Counted from the stretch's first letter, positions 31,801-41,492 are shown. The stretch is DNA of 64,000 bases from Campylobacteraceae bacterium (GCA_027065385.1 JAMOOP010000108.1:28628-92627); one strand, 5' to 3'. The notes: generated by a model not told the origin, from the letters alone. A program made the numbers and translations.

Positions 31801-34800
31801 ATTATACTACAAAAGATGGTACAGCAGGAGATGAAGATTTTAGTGATAATAATGATACCAATAATACAACTGTAAATAATAGTGATAACAATGATGATAG
31901 TAATAGTAGTAGTGGTGGTAGTAGTTGGTGGGATATAATTAAAGATTGGCTTAATGGTCAATCCTCACATCATGATAAAAAGAGTTTGACTTCTATAGAA
32001 AAACATAATAGTAAAAAAAATATCTCTTTTCAAAAAGAGGGTGATAGTGAAGATAATAATAATGAAAATAGTAATAATGGTGGTACTACAACTAATATAG
32101 CTGATTATAAAAAAATTGTAGGAAAAGTAACCATAAATGAGGGAGAGACAAATGCTACTATTAGTGTTAAAGTTATTGGGGATAATGAAGTTGAAGATGA
32201 TGAAACATTTTATGTAGTTCTTCTTCCTTCTGAAATGAATTCTTTTATTCCTATTGGAACTGGTACTATTATTACTGATGATGAAAATATTAGTAAAAAA
32301 CTATTAGCAGAGTATCGTTTTGATGAGTGTATTTTAAATGGAACTAATGGGGAAGTAAGAGATAGTAGTGGAAATAATTTTCATGGAGTAGCTATACTAA
32401 AAGATAAAGATGGAAAACTACCAATTACCTCTTCTAAAGAGAAGATAATTAATAGAAGTGCTAAATTTACTATGAGTGATAAAAGCTTTGTTAAGATTAG
32501 TAACTTTAATGATTTTAATAGTAGTAAATTTTCTGTCTCTATGTGGGTAAAAGTACATGAAAATGTTAATGGTTGGCAAACACTACTTCATAAAGGGGCT
32601 AGTAATAATGGAACTAATGGTGTCTTTAGAATTAAATATAACTACAACTATGGAAATGATAAATTAGGACTCTATACAACTTTTTCTGATAAAAGTAGTA
32701 GAAGTTTTTATAAAACTGATATAGGATTAAAAGATAAAGCTTGGCACTATTTAGCAGTTATCTATGAAAATAGAGAATATAAAATATATCTTGATAAACA
32801 ATTAGTAGTCTCTAAAAAATATAATAAAGATTTAATATCCCCAAATAATGAGCTACATATAGGTGGAAAAGCTTATGTATCTAATATGTATATTGATGAG
32901 GTTAAAATTTTTGATACTGCTCTAAAGAGTAAACAGATTAAAGATATTTTTAATAATGAAAGTAGTGGTAAAAATTGGGACGGTAGCAATAGAGATGAAT
33001 GTTTATGTTCTGATAGTATGACTCCATTTGTTTGTAATAACACACTATATATATCAAATAGAACAAAAATGGGAACAGGTAGTGGTGATAGTGGTAAAAC
33101 TTGGCTTCATAGTATTGACCAAAATAGTACACCTTATAGTTTTAATTATATAGGTAATGGTTATAGTAGTAGCTATAATGCTCTAGGATATAATAGTGTA
33201 GATAACTTTATGTATGCACTTTTTGAAACACATCTTTTAAAAATTGATAGAGATGCAAAAGTTATAGATTTAGGAGCAGTTGAAGGGTTAACAACACAGC
33301 TTTATGCAGGAGCATTTGATAGAGATGGAAACTATTTTGTAAGTAGTAATGGTGGTGCTGATGATAAAATATATCAAATTGATATAAAAGAGAAAAAAGT
33401 AGTAAAAACTATAAATCTAAAATATAGCATAAAAGGTAAAAATGAGCCTGTTAAGTTTTGGGATATGACTATTGATAAGAGTGGAGACTACTTTTACGCT
33501 ATGCTTTTAGATAATAGCAATGAAGATATAAATGATAAATTTGTAAAAATAGATAAAAATAGTGGAGTTATGAGCGTTATAAACGATAAACCAAAGGGTT
33601 TAGACTCTGCGATAGATACAATATTTTCAGATATAGATGGTGATATTTTTATAATGGAGCGTAATAATGGATTTTATAAAATAGATAGTGATACAGGAGA
33701 TTTATATAAATTATCTACAACAGATGAATTAAGTTATTATAATGATGGTGCTAATTGTGCAGAAGCAAATATTAGTGAACCTTCAACTATTAGTATAGAA
33801 GAAAAAGTTGTGGATTTTGAGGGAGATAGTGGTAAAAAGATATTTAAATTTAATATCTCATTTAGTAAACCAGCTCCAGAAAATGCTGGTTTTTGGGTTA
33901 AATATAGTGATGGAGTTAATGCTATCTCCCCATTAGGTACAGCTTTTTATAAAGGTGAACACTCAAAAGATTATGATTTTAATGGAGATGCTAGATTTAT
34001 AGATATTCCAAAAGGAACAACCTCTTATGAGTTAAATGCTACTATTTATGGAGATATAGAGATAGAGCCTAATGAGGAATTTTATATTGAAATTTATAAT
34101 GGTAAAAATCTCGCTATAAAAAATGGTAAAGGTATTGGTGTAATTGTTAATGATGATAATGCTATATTTAATATAGAAAGAGTTGGAAGTAATAATATTA
34201 AGCCTACCAATATAGATGAGCAAAGAGAAAAAGAGTCACTATATACACAAATTTCAAATAGAGATTTTAACTACTGTATAGTAAGTTATGATAAAAATGA
34301 GTCAAATTTTAAAGAGTATCCTATTGAAGATATTACACTTAAAATTGAATTAATTGATAACACCTCTACAACTAATAAAGTTATGTATACATGTTATAAA
34401 TATTTAGACCATAAAAGTAGTAGATTTGATATTACAGATAATCATGACCTAGAGTTAAATGCTACAAAAGATGCTATATATAAAATATCATACTTAGAGC
34501 ATAATCAAACTATAGTAAAAGGTGATTTTAGTAATGGAAAAGCTTTTGAAAATAATAGTTCTATAAGAACTATCTATTCCAGAGATGATTTTTCTATTCG
34601 TCCTGCTGGATTTAAACTTATGCTTTGGGCAGATGATGGAACTATAAGAGACCATTTAGCTACAAGCAATCAAAAAGAGTCTTATGGCATAGCTTTAGCT
34701 TCAGGTTATAAGTACGAGTTACAAGTTAAAGCTCTTAACTATAAAGGTTTAATTGATACAAATTATAAACCTAAAATAAGTTATAAAAATAAAGAGTCAA

Positions 34801-36371
34801 ATATATTATCTCCAATTCAAGAGGTTAATGCAACACTTCTATTTGATGGTAATAAGAGTATTTGTAATGATACTACAGATAAAGAGTTGAAATATTATGA
34901 CTTTATAGATGGTATTAATAGTAATAAAGAGTTTTCTCGTGATAATGTTGGTAATTTTATTATTAAAGTAAAAGATGAAAATTGGACAAATCTTGACCAC
35001 TATAATGGAACTAGTCAATTAGGTTGTAATATAAATTCTTCAAGTAATGAACTAGATAGTAGTGGTAAATTTGGGTGTAATATAGATACAACTTTTAGTA
35101 TAAATTCAGACGACCCATTATATAACCACTATTATGACTTAAAGGTATATTTCCAACCATACAGTTTTGATGTTAATTTAGATGTAAAGAGTAAAACCAA
35201 TAGTGGACATAATGACTTTTTATATATGGGTGATTTAACCCAAAGTGATAAAATGGCTATTTTAATAGATGGAAATATTACAGCAAAAGAGAAGGGTGGT
35301 AAGATAACTACTAACTTTACAAAAGATTGTCTAGCTCATAAAGTTCAACTATCATTAGATTATACTATAACAACAGATAGAGGAGTTTTCCATAATCCTA
35401 ACCCTGATACTGTTGTCATTAAAACTACTAAAAAAACAGCTTCTAATGCAGAAGGAGATATTGTTAAAATACAAAAAAAAGAGCAACTTAACAGTAATAT
35501 TAAAGATGATGAAAGTGATGATGATGACGATGATAATGAAGATGAGAATAGTTTACAAATATTTGAAACTAACGCCCTTGATAATAATATAACAATAAAA
35601 GAAGAAGATTTTAAAAATAGTAAAAAAGGTTCAGTAGATATAGCACTTCTATATAATATAAAAAAGAGCTTTAATAAGACTATAAATCCAGTAAAAATAG
35701 ATTTTCATAAAGCAAAAGTATCTTCAATAGAAGCAGGAAGTAATTTAGCAGATAATGAGATTAATGATTTTATTCCAACAGGAGAACAGATTTTAAATAA
35801 ATCTAAAACTCTCTATTATGCTACAGTTATGCCAGATAAAGAGAATTATCCCGATAGCTTTTCTTCATCTATCTCTACCCCTATTGGTGCTTATATATAT
35901 TGTGATTTTAATAGAACACTATGTAATGATATGGTAGGTGATAATGGTTTAAATAGCTTTAAAACGCAAAATGGTTGGTACACATCAGCATTTCATAATA
36001 GTACAATTGATGGAACAGTAAACCCAAAACAATCAGATACACTCTCTACTCGTAATAATAGATTGGAAAGTATATCTATTCAACCAAACTCTATACCAAA
36101 TTTTAATCAAGGAAGAAAAGGAAGATTAGAAAATTTAAAAACAAACTATATAGGTCCTGTTATATCTCTAACTACTCCTGTAGAGGTTGAAGTAAATTTA
36201 AATCCATCTCCATGGTTATCATATCACCCTACTCCTAGTAGAGGTGGAAACCCTTTTTATCATGTAAAATTTAGAGCAGATAATAATGGAACAATGAGTG
36301 GAGTAGGACAAACAGGAAATATTATTGGTGTAAAAGGAAATAGAAAACCTACAAATAAAATGGATTGGTAA
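28848..36371 (+). CDS. 2507-aa secreted multidomain adhesin, MshQ-like (SdrB-like, Calx-beta x2, LamG, C-terminal DUF6701-like region)
   Basis: Signal peptide; SGYIFDDNNSNGIKDGVESGLN (SdrB/Cna-B-like); GDNEVEDDETFYVVLLP and GDIEIEPNEEFYIEIYNGKN (Calx-beta); KFSVSMWVKVHENVNGWQTLLHKG...LHIGGKAYVSNMYIDEVKIFDTALKSKQI (LamG); followed by prepilin-type genes. Confidence 0.75.
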   Translation: MFLIRILIIISIFFSFSFSKGEVSRIFAHKESANNTTYSVNGTKYKWGRGDNLVIDGFEYAGHRYNYVSNSSIIKIRRVDNSYATGEPCGLFAERKGNKGNYTLETDYPQTNGSCDMAKVMGGRVINIGALDLFKNVSNNWDTAKNIERVDFISPNGIIAPAKSSDLTKAGHIVTEKSGNNELRIAPILSIDANNNPTSYGNLVRVMPHSSSSSYIRYKNCNIELPDGNSTYRRALGFYRDNKKSTEGQQGKVWHLGNSNEPMGMAFVSLNELGVNAGQKYYGFSYFGRDVTSSMDLTDINTFPHDTSGDTADPYGGVASYFVDAELGYGICYGMIDDGRSIYEMDLSSSSIFKEIKIDAKFLGEGTAYRATNHKLYAFQTYTNSGSTTEHGDYSTLYSIDFNSKNSPINVYKEKEHILDYEVEGAEFYYDPNIKKEILYIIASNNQKKNRYYLHAFYADNWNNELEGYPKTIAKYKLDSLAIDPNTGEAYGIDDAGKHTAPKVYKLNLKTGVATFIFKARDNFDAEGLAFAIDGKLYTEDDGGYSKLPRKIYRVDLKQKRFIETRNLSGTRDIEGLSCNGVRSAPKFTISGYIFDDNNSNGIKDGVESGLNKDSFIKICSSNNKFLKSVKADNNTGKYILNNIILGEYKLIEDASNTHDCNTSKDIDGYISTSQNIIDISVNTNINKNFANSKDSISIPFTCSNNAYIFSSKAFNAKTDVNSFDLSTGEKLSSKYNINRYNINAIGYNVIDNYLWGFDRGRYKVVRIDSNYTKRFYNIDKLPTFEPADDTSPTYHAGDVSLDGILYLFTISKKDTLYLVDVNHLSINYLKTLPSIHLDSEVDVSDFAFSPIDNMIYTVDWNENLIKIDQNSGKVTNLGHLDAIPSSGNVASIFFDKDGNLYAHHSYKADVYKIDISKVKAEYYSNIGTTLHGDGARCANAKISEIKPKISINNVTKLEGDSGFTDFNFTISLNKPAPKGGLTFDYTTKDGTAGDEDFSDNNDTNNTTVNNSDNNDDSNSSSGGSSWWDIIKDWLNGQSSHHDKKSLTSIEKHNSKKNISFQKEGDSEDNNNENSNNGGTTTNIADYKKIVGKVTINEGETNATISVKVIGDNEVEDDETFYVVLLPSEMNSFIPIGTGTIITDDENISKKLLAEYRFDECILNGTNGEVRDSSGNNFHGVAILKDKDGKLPITSSKEKIINRSAKFTMSDKSFVKISNFNDFNSSKFSVSMWVKVHENVNGWQTLLHKGASNNGTNGVFRIKYNYNYGNDKLGLYTTFSDKSSRSFYKTDIGLKDKAWHYLAVIYENREYKIYLDKQLVVSKKYNKDLISPNNELHIGGKAYVSNMYIDEVKIFDTALKSKQIKDIFNNESSGKNWDGSNRDECLCSDSMTPFVCNNTLYISNRTKMGTGSGDSGKTWLHSIDQNSTPYSFNYIGNGYSSSYNALGYNSVDNFMYALFETHLLKIDRDAKVIDLGAVEGLTTQLYAGAFDRDGNYFVSSNGGADDKIYQIDIKEKKVVKTINLKYSIKGKNEPVKFWDMTIDKSGDYFYAMLLDNSNEDINDKFVKIDKNSGVMSVINDKPKGLDSAIDTIFSDIDGDIFIMERNNGFYKIDSDTGDLYKLSTTDELSYYNDGANCAEANISEPSTISIEEKVVDFEGDSGKKIFKFNISFSKPAPENAGFWVKYSDGVNAISPLGTAFYKGEHSKDYDFNGDARFIDIPKGTTSYELNATIYGDIEIEPNEEFYIEIYNGKNLAIKNGKGIGVIVNDDNAIFNIERVGSNNIKPTNIDEQREKESLYTQISNRDFNYCIVSYDKNESNFKEYPIEDITLKIELIDNTSTTNKVMYTCYKYLDHKSSRFDITDNHDLELNATKDAIYKISYLEHNQTIVKGDFSNGKAFENNSSIRTIYSRDDFSIRPAGFKLMLWADDGTIRDHLATSNQKESYGIALASGYKYELQVKALNYKGLIDTNYKPKISYKNKESNILSPIQEVNATLLFDGNKSICNDTTDKELKYYDFIDGINSNKEFSRDNVGNFIIKVKDENWTNLDHYNGTSQLGCNINSSSNELDSSGKFGCNIDTTFSINSDDPLYNHYYDLKVYFQPYSFDVNLDVKSKTNSGHNDFLYMGDLTQSDKMAILIDGNITAKEKGGKITTNFTKDCLAHKVQLSLDYTITTDRGVFHNPNPDTVVIKTTKKTASNAEGDIVKIQKKEQLNSNIKDDESDDDDDDNEDENSLQIFETNALDNNITIKEEDFKNSKKGSVDIALLYNIKKSFNKTINPVKIDFHKAKVSSIEAGSNLADNEINDFIPTGEQILNKSKTLYYATVMPDKENYPDSFSSSISTPIGAYIYCDFNRTLCNDMVGDNGLNSFKTQNGWYTSAFHNSTIDGTVNPKQSDTLSTRNNRLESISIQPNSIPNFNQGRKGRLENLKTNYIGPVISLTTPVEVEVNLNPSPWLSYHPTPSRGGNPFYHVKFRADNNGTMSGVGQTGNIIGVKGNRKPTNKMDW

Positions 36372-37114
36372 AAGATATGATAAATAAAAGATTTAAAAAA
36401 GGTATAGCAATGATAGAACTTATCTTTGCTATAGTTATTATTGGTATTGTGCTACTTTCTACTCCAATGTTAATTCAACAATCAGTAAATAGTGGATTTG
36501 TAGCACTTCAACAAGAGGCAATAGCTGCATTATCTTCTCACTCTGGAATACTTCTTAGTAAACATTGGGACGAGGGAGATGCTAATAATACAACTGGTGT
36601 TGCTCCTATTATACAATTAACAAGTCCAAAAGCAAATTCACCTTTTAAATTGGCTGGAATAATTGATATAAATCTCTCAAGTAGAACAACAGCTGTTGGA
36701 GATGATAACTTAACTATTACACCTATTGGAACTGATGGAAATGAGACTTTTGATATATTTGATGATATTGATGATTATAATAATGTAGAGTTAAACTTAA
36801 CTATCTTTAATAATGAGACAACAACGGCTAGTTCTGGAGATTATGTTGACCAAAATATTACAATAAAGACTATAGTCAGTTTTGCAAATGATAGACCAAA
36901 TGGAAATAATAGTGATTTAAATGATACTGTTATTAATGCAGGAAATACTATATTTACTAATCAAAATGTATATCCCAATAATAGCAATATAAAATTTATA
37001 AAAACAAATCTAGTAAGTAATAATACGGCAGTACCAGAATTGGAAAAAAATATTACGCTAGAGGCTTTTTCATGTAATATAGGAACATATAGTTTAGGGG
37101 AGGCACAATATTGA
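36365..37114 (+). CDS. Type II/IV pseudopilin-like protein
   Basis: KKGIAMIELIFAIVIIGIVLLSTPMLI prepilin N-terminal methylation motif. Confidence 0.82.
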   Translation: MVKDMINKRFKKGIAMIELIFAIVIIGIVLLSTPMLIQQSVNSGFVALQQEAIAALSSHSGILLSKHWDEGDANNTTGVAPIIQLTSPKANSPFKLAGIIDINLSSRTTAVGDDNLTITPIGTDGNETFDIFDDIDDYNNVELNLTIFNNETTTASSGDYVDQNITIKTIVSFANDRPNGNNSDLNDTVINAGNTIFTNQNVYPNNSNIKFIKTNLVSNNTAVPELEKNITLEAFSCNIGTYSLGEAQY

Positions 37115-38088
37115 AAAATAGAAAAGCATTTTCACTTATAGAGGTTGTATTTGTACTTGTAATACTTGGAATTGTAGCATCTATTGTATCACAAATTATT
37201 GTTCAAGTTTATGAGAATTATATTTTACAAAGAGCTATTTATAATGTGAGTACAAAGACTGAACTTGTAGCAAATCAAATAGTTAACCGTTTAACATATA
37301 GAATTCAAGGAACTACTATATCAAAAGACCATAAAGCATTTCTTGATTATAAAAATCTTGGTACAGCTATTGCAGATACGGATTGGTTAGCCATAGAAGA
37401 TTTACCTATTGCTGGTACTAAATATACAACTATTGAGTGGATAGGATATGATAATGATAGTTTTTCATCTCATACTAATCCAAATTGGAGTGGAGTAGCT
37501 AATTATGAGACTGCTTCTATAAATAAATTTACAACTCCTGCTTCAACATTAGAAAATGTGGCTACTATTATAAATAATCTATCAAATGGAAAAGTTGATT
37601 TAACTTCCAATAAACCAGCTTCTGTTCTGTTTATGCAAAATGATAACTACTATACAGGAAGTAGTGAATATAGCCCCTTATGTATGGGATTAATACCAGA
37701 GTTAGCCACAAGTTCTACAGATTGTATATTTCCTGTTTGGGCAGATAGTAATACATCATTAACTTTTACTAGAAGCCAAGACCCAAATAGTGCTACTATT
37801 CGACCCAAAATTATTACAGAGAGATATAAATTAGCATGGAGTGCTTATGCTATTGCACCAGAGGCTGATGGAAAAGGGCTTTTTAATTTAGTTCTATACT
37901 CAAACTATCAACCATGGAATGGAGAGAGCTATATAGACAATAATATAACAAAACATACCCTAATGAAAAATGTATCTGTTTTTAAATTTTCAGAAAATGG
38001 TGGTGTTATACACTTTAAACTTTGTGCAACAGAGTTATTGGGTGATACTAATATTAGTACTTGTAAAGAGAAAGCGATAATACGATGA
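37111..38088 (+). CDS. Type II/IV pseudopilin-like protein
   Basis: KNRKAFSLIEVVFVLVILGIVASIVSQIIVQ prepilin motif. Confidence 0.88.
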   Translation: MKNRKAFSLIEVVFVLVILGIVASIVSQIIVQVYENYILQRAIYNVSTKTELVANQIVNRLTYRIQGTTISKDHKAFLDYKNLGTAIADTDWLAIEDLPIAGTKYTTIEWIGYDNDSFSSHTNPNWSGVANYETASINKFTTPASTLENVATIINNLSNGKVDLTSNKPASVLFMQNDNYYTGSSEYSPLCMGLIPELATSSTDCIFPVWADSNTSLTFTRSQDPNSATIRPKIITERYKLAWSAYAIAPEADGKGLFNLVLYSNYQPWNGESYIDNNITKHTLMKNVSVFKFSENGGVIHFKLCATELLGDTNISTCKEKAIIR

Positions 38089-38567
38089 TAGATAAGAATA
38101 TAAGACATAAAAAAGCCTTTTCAATAGTAACAGCTATATTTGTTATTTTTATAATGAGTTCTTTAACAGCACTTATTATGGGAGTTAGTAGTAAAACTGT
38201 AAAATCAACAACCAAACAGTATCAAAAAGAACAAGCTTCACTTCTAGCTAGAAGTTATACCGAACTTGCAATGCTTTATATAATCAATTATGATAGAAGT
38301 GGTGGTAACTGTTTAGAGACCATTAATGCCTCTTTTGGAGAGCCTAATAACCTTTATACTATAAAGACTAATATTAAATATATTGGAAATAAACAGCTCT
38401 TATTAGACTGTCCTCCAAATATAACTCAAGATTGGAATGTATCAAATCCTACAGGTTTTGACTCTTCTATATCTCTTATTATTGATGTTTTTGTAAACTA
38501 TAAAGATTTTGATGACCCAATTGATAGAAACATAACATTTCATAGAAGAACAATTCAGAAACTATAA
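38085..38567 (+). CDS. Minor pseudopilin-like protein (degenerate prepilin motif)
   Basis: HKKAFSIVTAIFVIFIMSSLTALIMGVSSKTV hydrophobic N-terminus; overlaps the preceding gene. Confidence 0.65.
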   Translation: MIDKNIRHKKAFSIVTAIFVIFIMSSLTALIMGVSSKTVKSTTKQYQKEQASLLARSYTELAMLYIINYDRSGGNCLETINASFGEPNNLYTIKTNIKYIGNKQLLLDCPPNITQDWNVSNPTGFDSSISLIIDVFVNYKDFDDPIDRNITFHRRTIQKL

Positions 38568-38692
38568 TTTGTTTACTTTTTGTTTATATAAATTGGGTAT
38601 AATTAAAAACTTAAAATAATAGTAAAAAAGAGTTATTAATTTATAATAACTTGTTTTAACTAATTAAGTAAAAACAACAAAAAGGATTTATC

Positions 38693-39223
38693 ATGAGTAA
38701 AAATATAGTGGGAAGACATTTTGACCTATCAGATTCTATTAGAAATCATATTTCAGATAGTATTGATGAATTGGACAAATATAACTTAAATATTATTTCA
38801 ACTAGCACTATTATCTCAGGTGATAATAAAAATAAAGAAGGTGTATTACTAGAGCTTGTTATTAATCTAAAAGATAAAAATACAATAGTTATTACACAAA
38901 GAGATAAAGATGTATATGCTGCATCTGATACTGCAATGAATAGAGCTCAAAAAGCACTTAGAAGATATGCTGATAAGGTTAAAGACCATAAAGTAATGTC
39001 ATTTAAAGATATGGGTGTAGATGCTGAAGCAGTACTTGATTTAGAACCTGAAGAGGTAGAGATAGTTCCTATGGATTTAGAACTTCATAAACCACTAGAT
39101 TTCGACGAAGCCATTGAAGCATTAAAGGCAGAGAAAAAACGACAATTTATTGTATTTAATGACTACGACGGACTCATGAGAGTTATGTATAAAAGAGCTG
39201 ATGGTAAATTTGGTTTATATTAA
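38693..39223 (+). CDS. hpf: Ribosome hibernation promoting factor, long form
   Basis: NIVGRHFDLSDSIRNHISDSIDELDKY; C-terminal EEVEIVPMDLELHKPLDFDEAIEAL...FIVFNDYDGLMRVMYKRADGKFGLY. Confidence 0.88.
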   Translation: MSKNIVGRHFDLSDSIRNHISDSIDELDKYNLNIISTSTIISGDNKNKEGVLLELVINLKDKNTIVITQRDKDVYAASDTAMNRAQKALRRYADKVKDHKVMSFKDMGVDAEAVLDLEPEEVEIVPMDLELHKPLDFDEAIEALKAEKKRQFIVFNDYDGLMRVMYKRADGKFGLY

Positions 39224-39236
39224 GCCATAATTTTAA

Positions 39237-39275
39237 AAGACATTATTAATACTGTTTTAATAGTGTCTTTTTTTC
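39237..39275 (+). terminator. Rho-independent terminator
   Basis: AGACATTATTAA TACTGT... TTAATAGTGTCT TTTTTT. Confidence 0.75.
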
Positions 39276-39433
39276 AAATATAATAACTATTCATATAACA
39301 CATTTTTTTTATTAATTTCCTTAAAAATCACGCTTATATCACATTTTTCTGACATTATATAGCATTGATTATATTATAATAGGTAAGAATATCCCTAAAA
39401 TAATATAAAAGATATTGATAAGAGGGAGAATGT

Positions 39434-40111
39434 TTGAGAATATTAAAAAAACTAATAATTTTGTATATTGAAAATAAAAAACAAATATTAGACAGATACT
39501 CACCACTTCTAAAATCTAACTGTGACATTTTATATATTACTAATAGTGCAGAGGAGGCTTATAGAGTATATAAAGAGAAAAGACCACATATTATAGTTAT
39601 GGATTTATATGTTGCAAGGTTAGGTGGTGAGACGATTGCTAAAAAGATTAGAGAAGAGGATGAGAATACAGCATTTATAGCTTTAACCGATTATGCTAAT
39701 AGGGAGATATTACTAGAGATTGTTAATTTAAATTTTTCAAGCTACCTAGTTAAACCTGTAGATGATTTTAAGCTCCTAAATGCTCTTCTTAAAATATCTA
39801 ACAAAATAAATAAAGAGAAGATAACATATTTAACAAAAAATTGCTCTTGGAATAGTAGTAGTAAAACACTCTTTTTTAAAGATGAAGCACTATTTTTAAC
39901 AAAAAGAGAGCAGAAACTTCTTGAACTACTTATAGAAAAAAATGGTACAGCATGTAATGATGATGAGATCTTTTTTTATGTTTGGGAAAATGATTTTGAT
40001 AAAACAGTTACAAATGCTTCAATAAGAACACTTATAAAAAATTTAAGAAAAAAAATACCTAGAGGTTTAATTGAAAATCAATATGGAGTTGGCTATAAAA
40101 TAAACATATAA
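39434..40111 (+). CDS. OmpR/PhoB-type response regulator (TTG start)
   Basis: Receiver IIVMDLYV, ALTDYA, KPVDD; winged helix FLTKREQKLLELLIEKNG...SIRTLIKNLRKKIPRGLIENQYGVGYKI. Confidence 0.88.
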   Translation: MRILKKLIILYIENKKQILDRYSPLLKSNCDILYITNSAEEAYRVYKEKRPHIIVMDLYVARLGGETIAKKIREEDENTAFIALTDYANREILLEIVNLNFSSYLVKPVDDFKLLNALLKISNKINKEKITYLTKNCSWNSSSKTLFFKDEALFLTKREQKLLELLIEKNGTACNDDEIFFYVWENDFDKTVTNASIRTLIKNLRKKIPRGLIENQYGVGYKINI

Positions 40112-40202
40112 GTTTATCTTTTACACAATTATTGTACTTTTTCCACACATTTCTTCTACTTTTTTTTGAGACTATTATCATCTCGGAATAAAGGGAAATA
40201 AA

Positions 40203-40256
40203 ATGAGAAAAGTAAAACAGTTAAAAATATGCAAAAACAGCTATTATATAGTTTAG
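40203..40256 (+). CDS. Possible 17-aa leader peptide/sORF
   Basis: AAAGGGAAATAAA ATG ... MRKVKQLKICKNSYYIV*; between two paralogous regulators. Confidence 0.25.
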   Translation: MRKVKQLKICKNSYYIV

Positions 40257-40266
40257 GGAGAAAAGT

Positions 40267-40932
40267 ATGAAAAATTTGGAAAACCTAACTTTATTATATA
40301 TAGACTTTGATGATTTTCAAAGAAAGAGATATTTATCTCTATTTAAAAACTACTTTAGAGATATATTTGTTACATATAAAGACCCATTGGATTTTTATTA
40401 TGACTATAGTCCAAATGTCATTATAGTTGAACTATTAGTACCTACTGCTATAGAGTTTGTTCAAAAGGTGAGGAAGATTGATGAAAAAGTTTTAATAATA
40501 GCATTAACAAGAGACTCTAGTGTTAAGACTTTAATGAGCGTCGTTGAGTTATCTTTTTCTAGTTATATTATAAAACCAATTAGTGATAAATTACTAAGAG
40601 ATGAGCTAATAAAAATCTCTAAAAAAGTTGAAAACCGAGATAAAATTTATCTACCTCAATTTTGTCAATGGGATATAAAAAGCAAAACTCTGCTATATAA
40701 AGATACAATAATCTTTTTAACAAAAAGAGAGTCAAAATTATTTGAACTACTTATTGAAAAAAAAGGTGAATTTTGTAGTGATGATGATATTCTATTTTTT
40801 GTATGGGGTGATGATTTTGATAAATCCATAACAAAATCATCTGTAAGAACACTAATAAAAAATCTAAGAAAAAAGTTACCAAACGGTTTAATTGAAAACC
40901 AATATGGTGTAGGATATAAGATAATAGCCTAA
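40267..40932 (+). CDS. OmpR/PhoB-type response regulator, atypical receiver (Glu at phospho-acceptor)
   Basis: NVIIVELLV aligns with HIIVMDLYV of the neighbour; winged helix nearly identical. Confidence 0.85.
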   Translation: MKNLENLTLLYIDFDDFQRKRYLSLFKNYFRDIFVTYKDPLDFYYDYSPNVIIVELLVPTAIEFVQKVRKIDEKVLIIALTRDSSVKTLMSVVELSFSSYIIKPISDKLLRDELIKISKKVENRDKIYLPQFCQWDIKSKTLLYKDTIIFLTKRESKLFELLIEKKGEFCSDDDILFFVWGDDFDKSITKSSVRTLIKNLRKKLPNGLIENQYGVGYKIIA

Positions 40933-40955
40933 TATTTACTTATAGAAAAGAGTTA

Positions 40956-41483
40956 TTAAAGAGTATTCCTATATCTCTTTTTCCACTCTTTTTCAAATTT
41001 CTTTCGTTTAATAAAAGATAGTTTTTCTATAAAAACTCTACCTTCAAGATGGTCTATTTCATGTTGAAGTGCAACTGCTAAAAAATTATCATCTTCTATA
41101 GAGTGTTTTTCTCCATAACGGTCTTGATACTCAATAGAGACATATTTTGCTCTTTCAATATCTTCGTAAATACCAGGAATACTTAAACAACCCTCTTGAT
41201 GTTTTTCTACACCACTTTTTTCTATAAAAATAGGATTAATAATCTCTAAAGTATTCTCTTTTAGCTGTTTAGCTTCACCATTTTCATCTTCTGGAGGAAT
41301 ATTTATTATTAATGCTCTTTTAGCAACTCCTACTTGAATAGCTGCTAAACCTACACCATTTTTACTTACCATTGTTTCATACATATCATCTAAAAGAGTA
41401 TGAAGTTCATTATCAAAAGAGGTTACCTCTTTTGATATAAGTTTTAGTCGTTTATCAGGATAGATAACTATATCACGAACCAT
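40956..41483 (-). CDS. def: Peptide deformylase
   Basis: GVGLAAIQVGV, EGCLSIPGIY, QHEIDHLEG. Confidence 0.96.
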   Translation of the reverse strand: MVRDIVIYPDKRLKLISKEVTSFDNELHTLLDDMYETMVSKNGVGLAAIQVGVAKRALIINIPPEDENGEAKQLKENTLEIINPIFIEKSGVEKHQEGCLSIPGIYEDIERAKYVSIEYQDRYGEKHSIEDDNFLAVALQHEIDHLEGRVFIEKLSFIKRKKFEKEWKKRYRNTL

Positions 41484-41492
41484 TATAAAACC

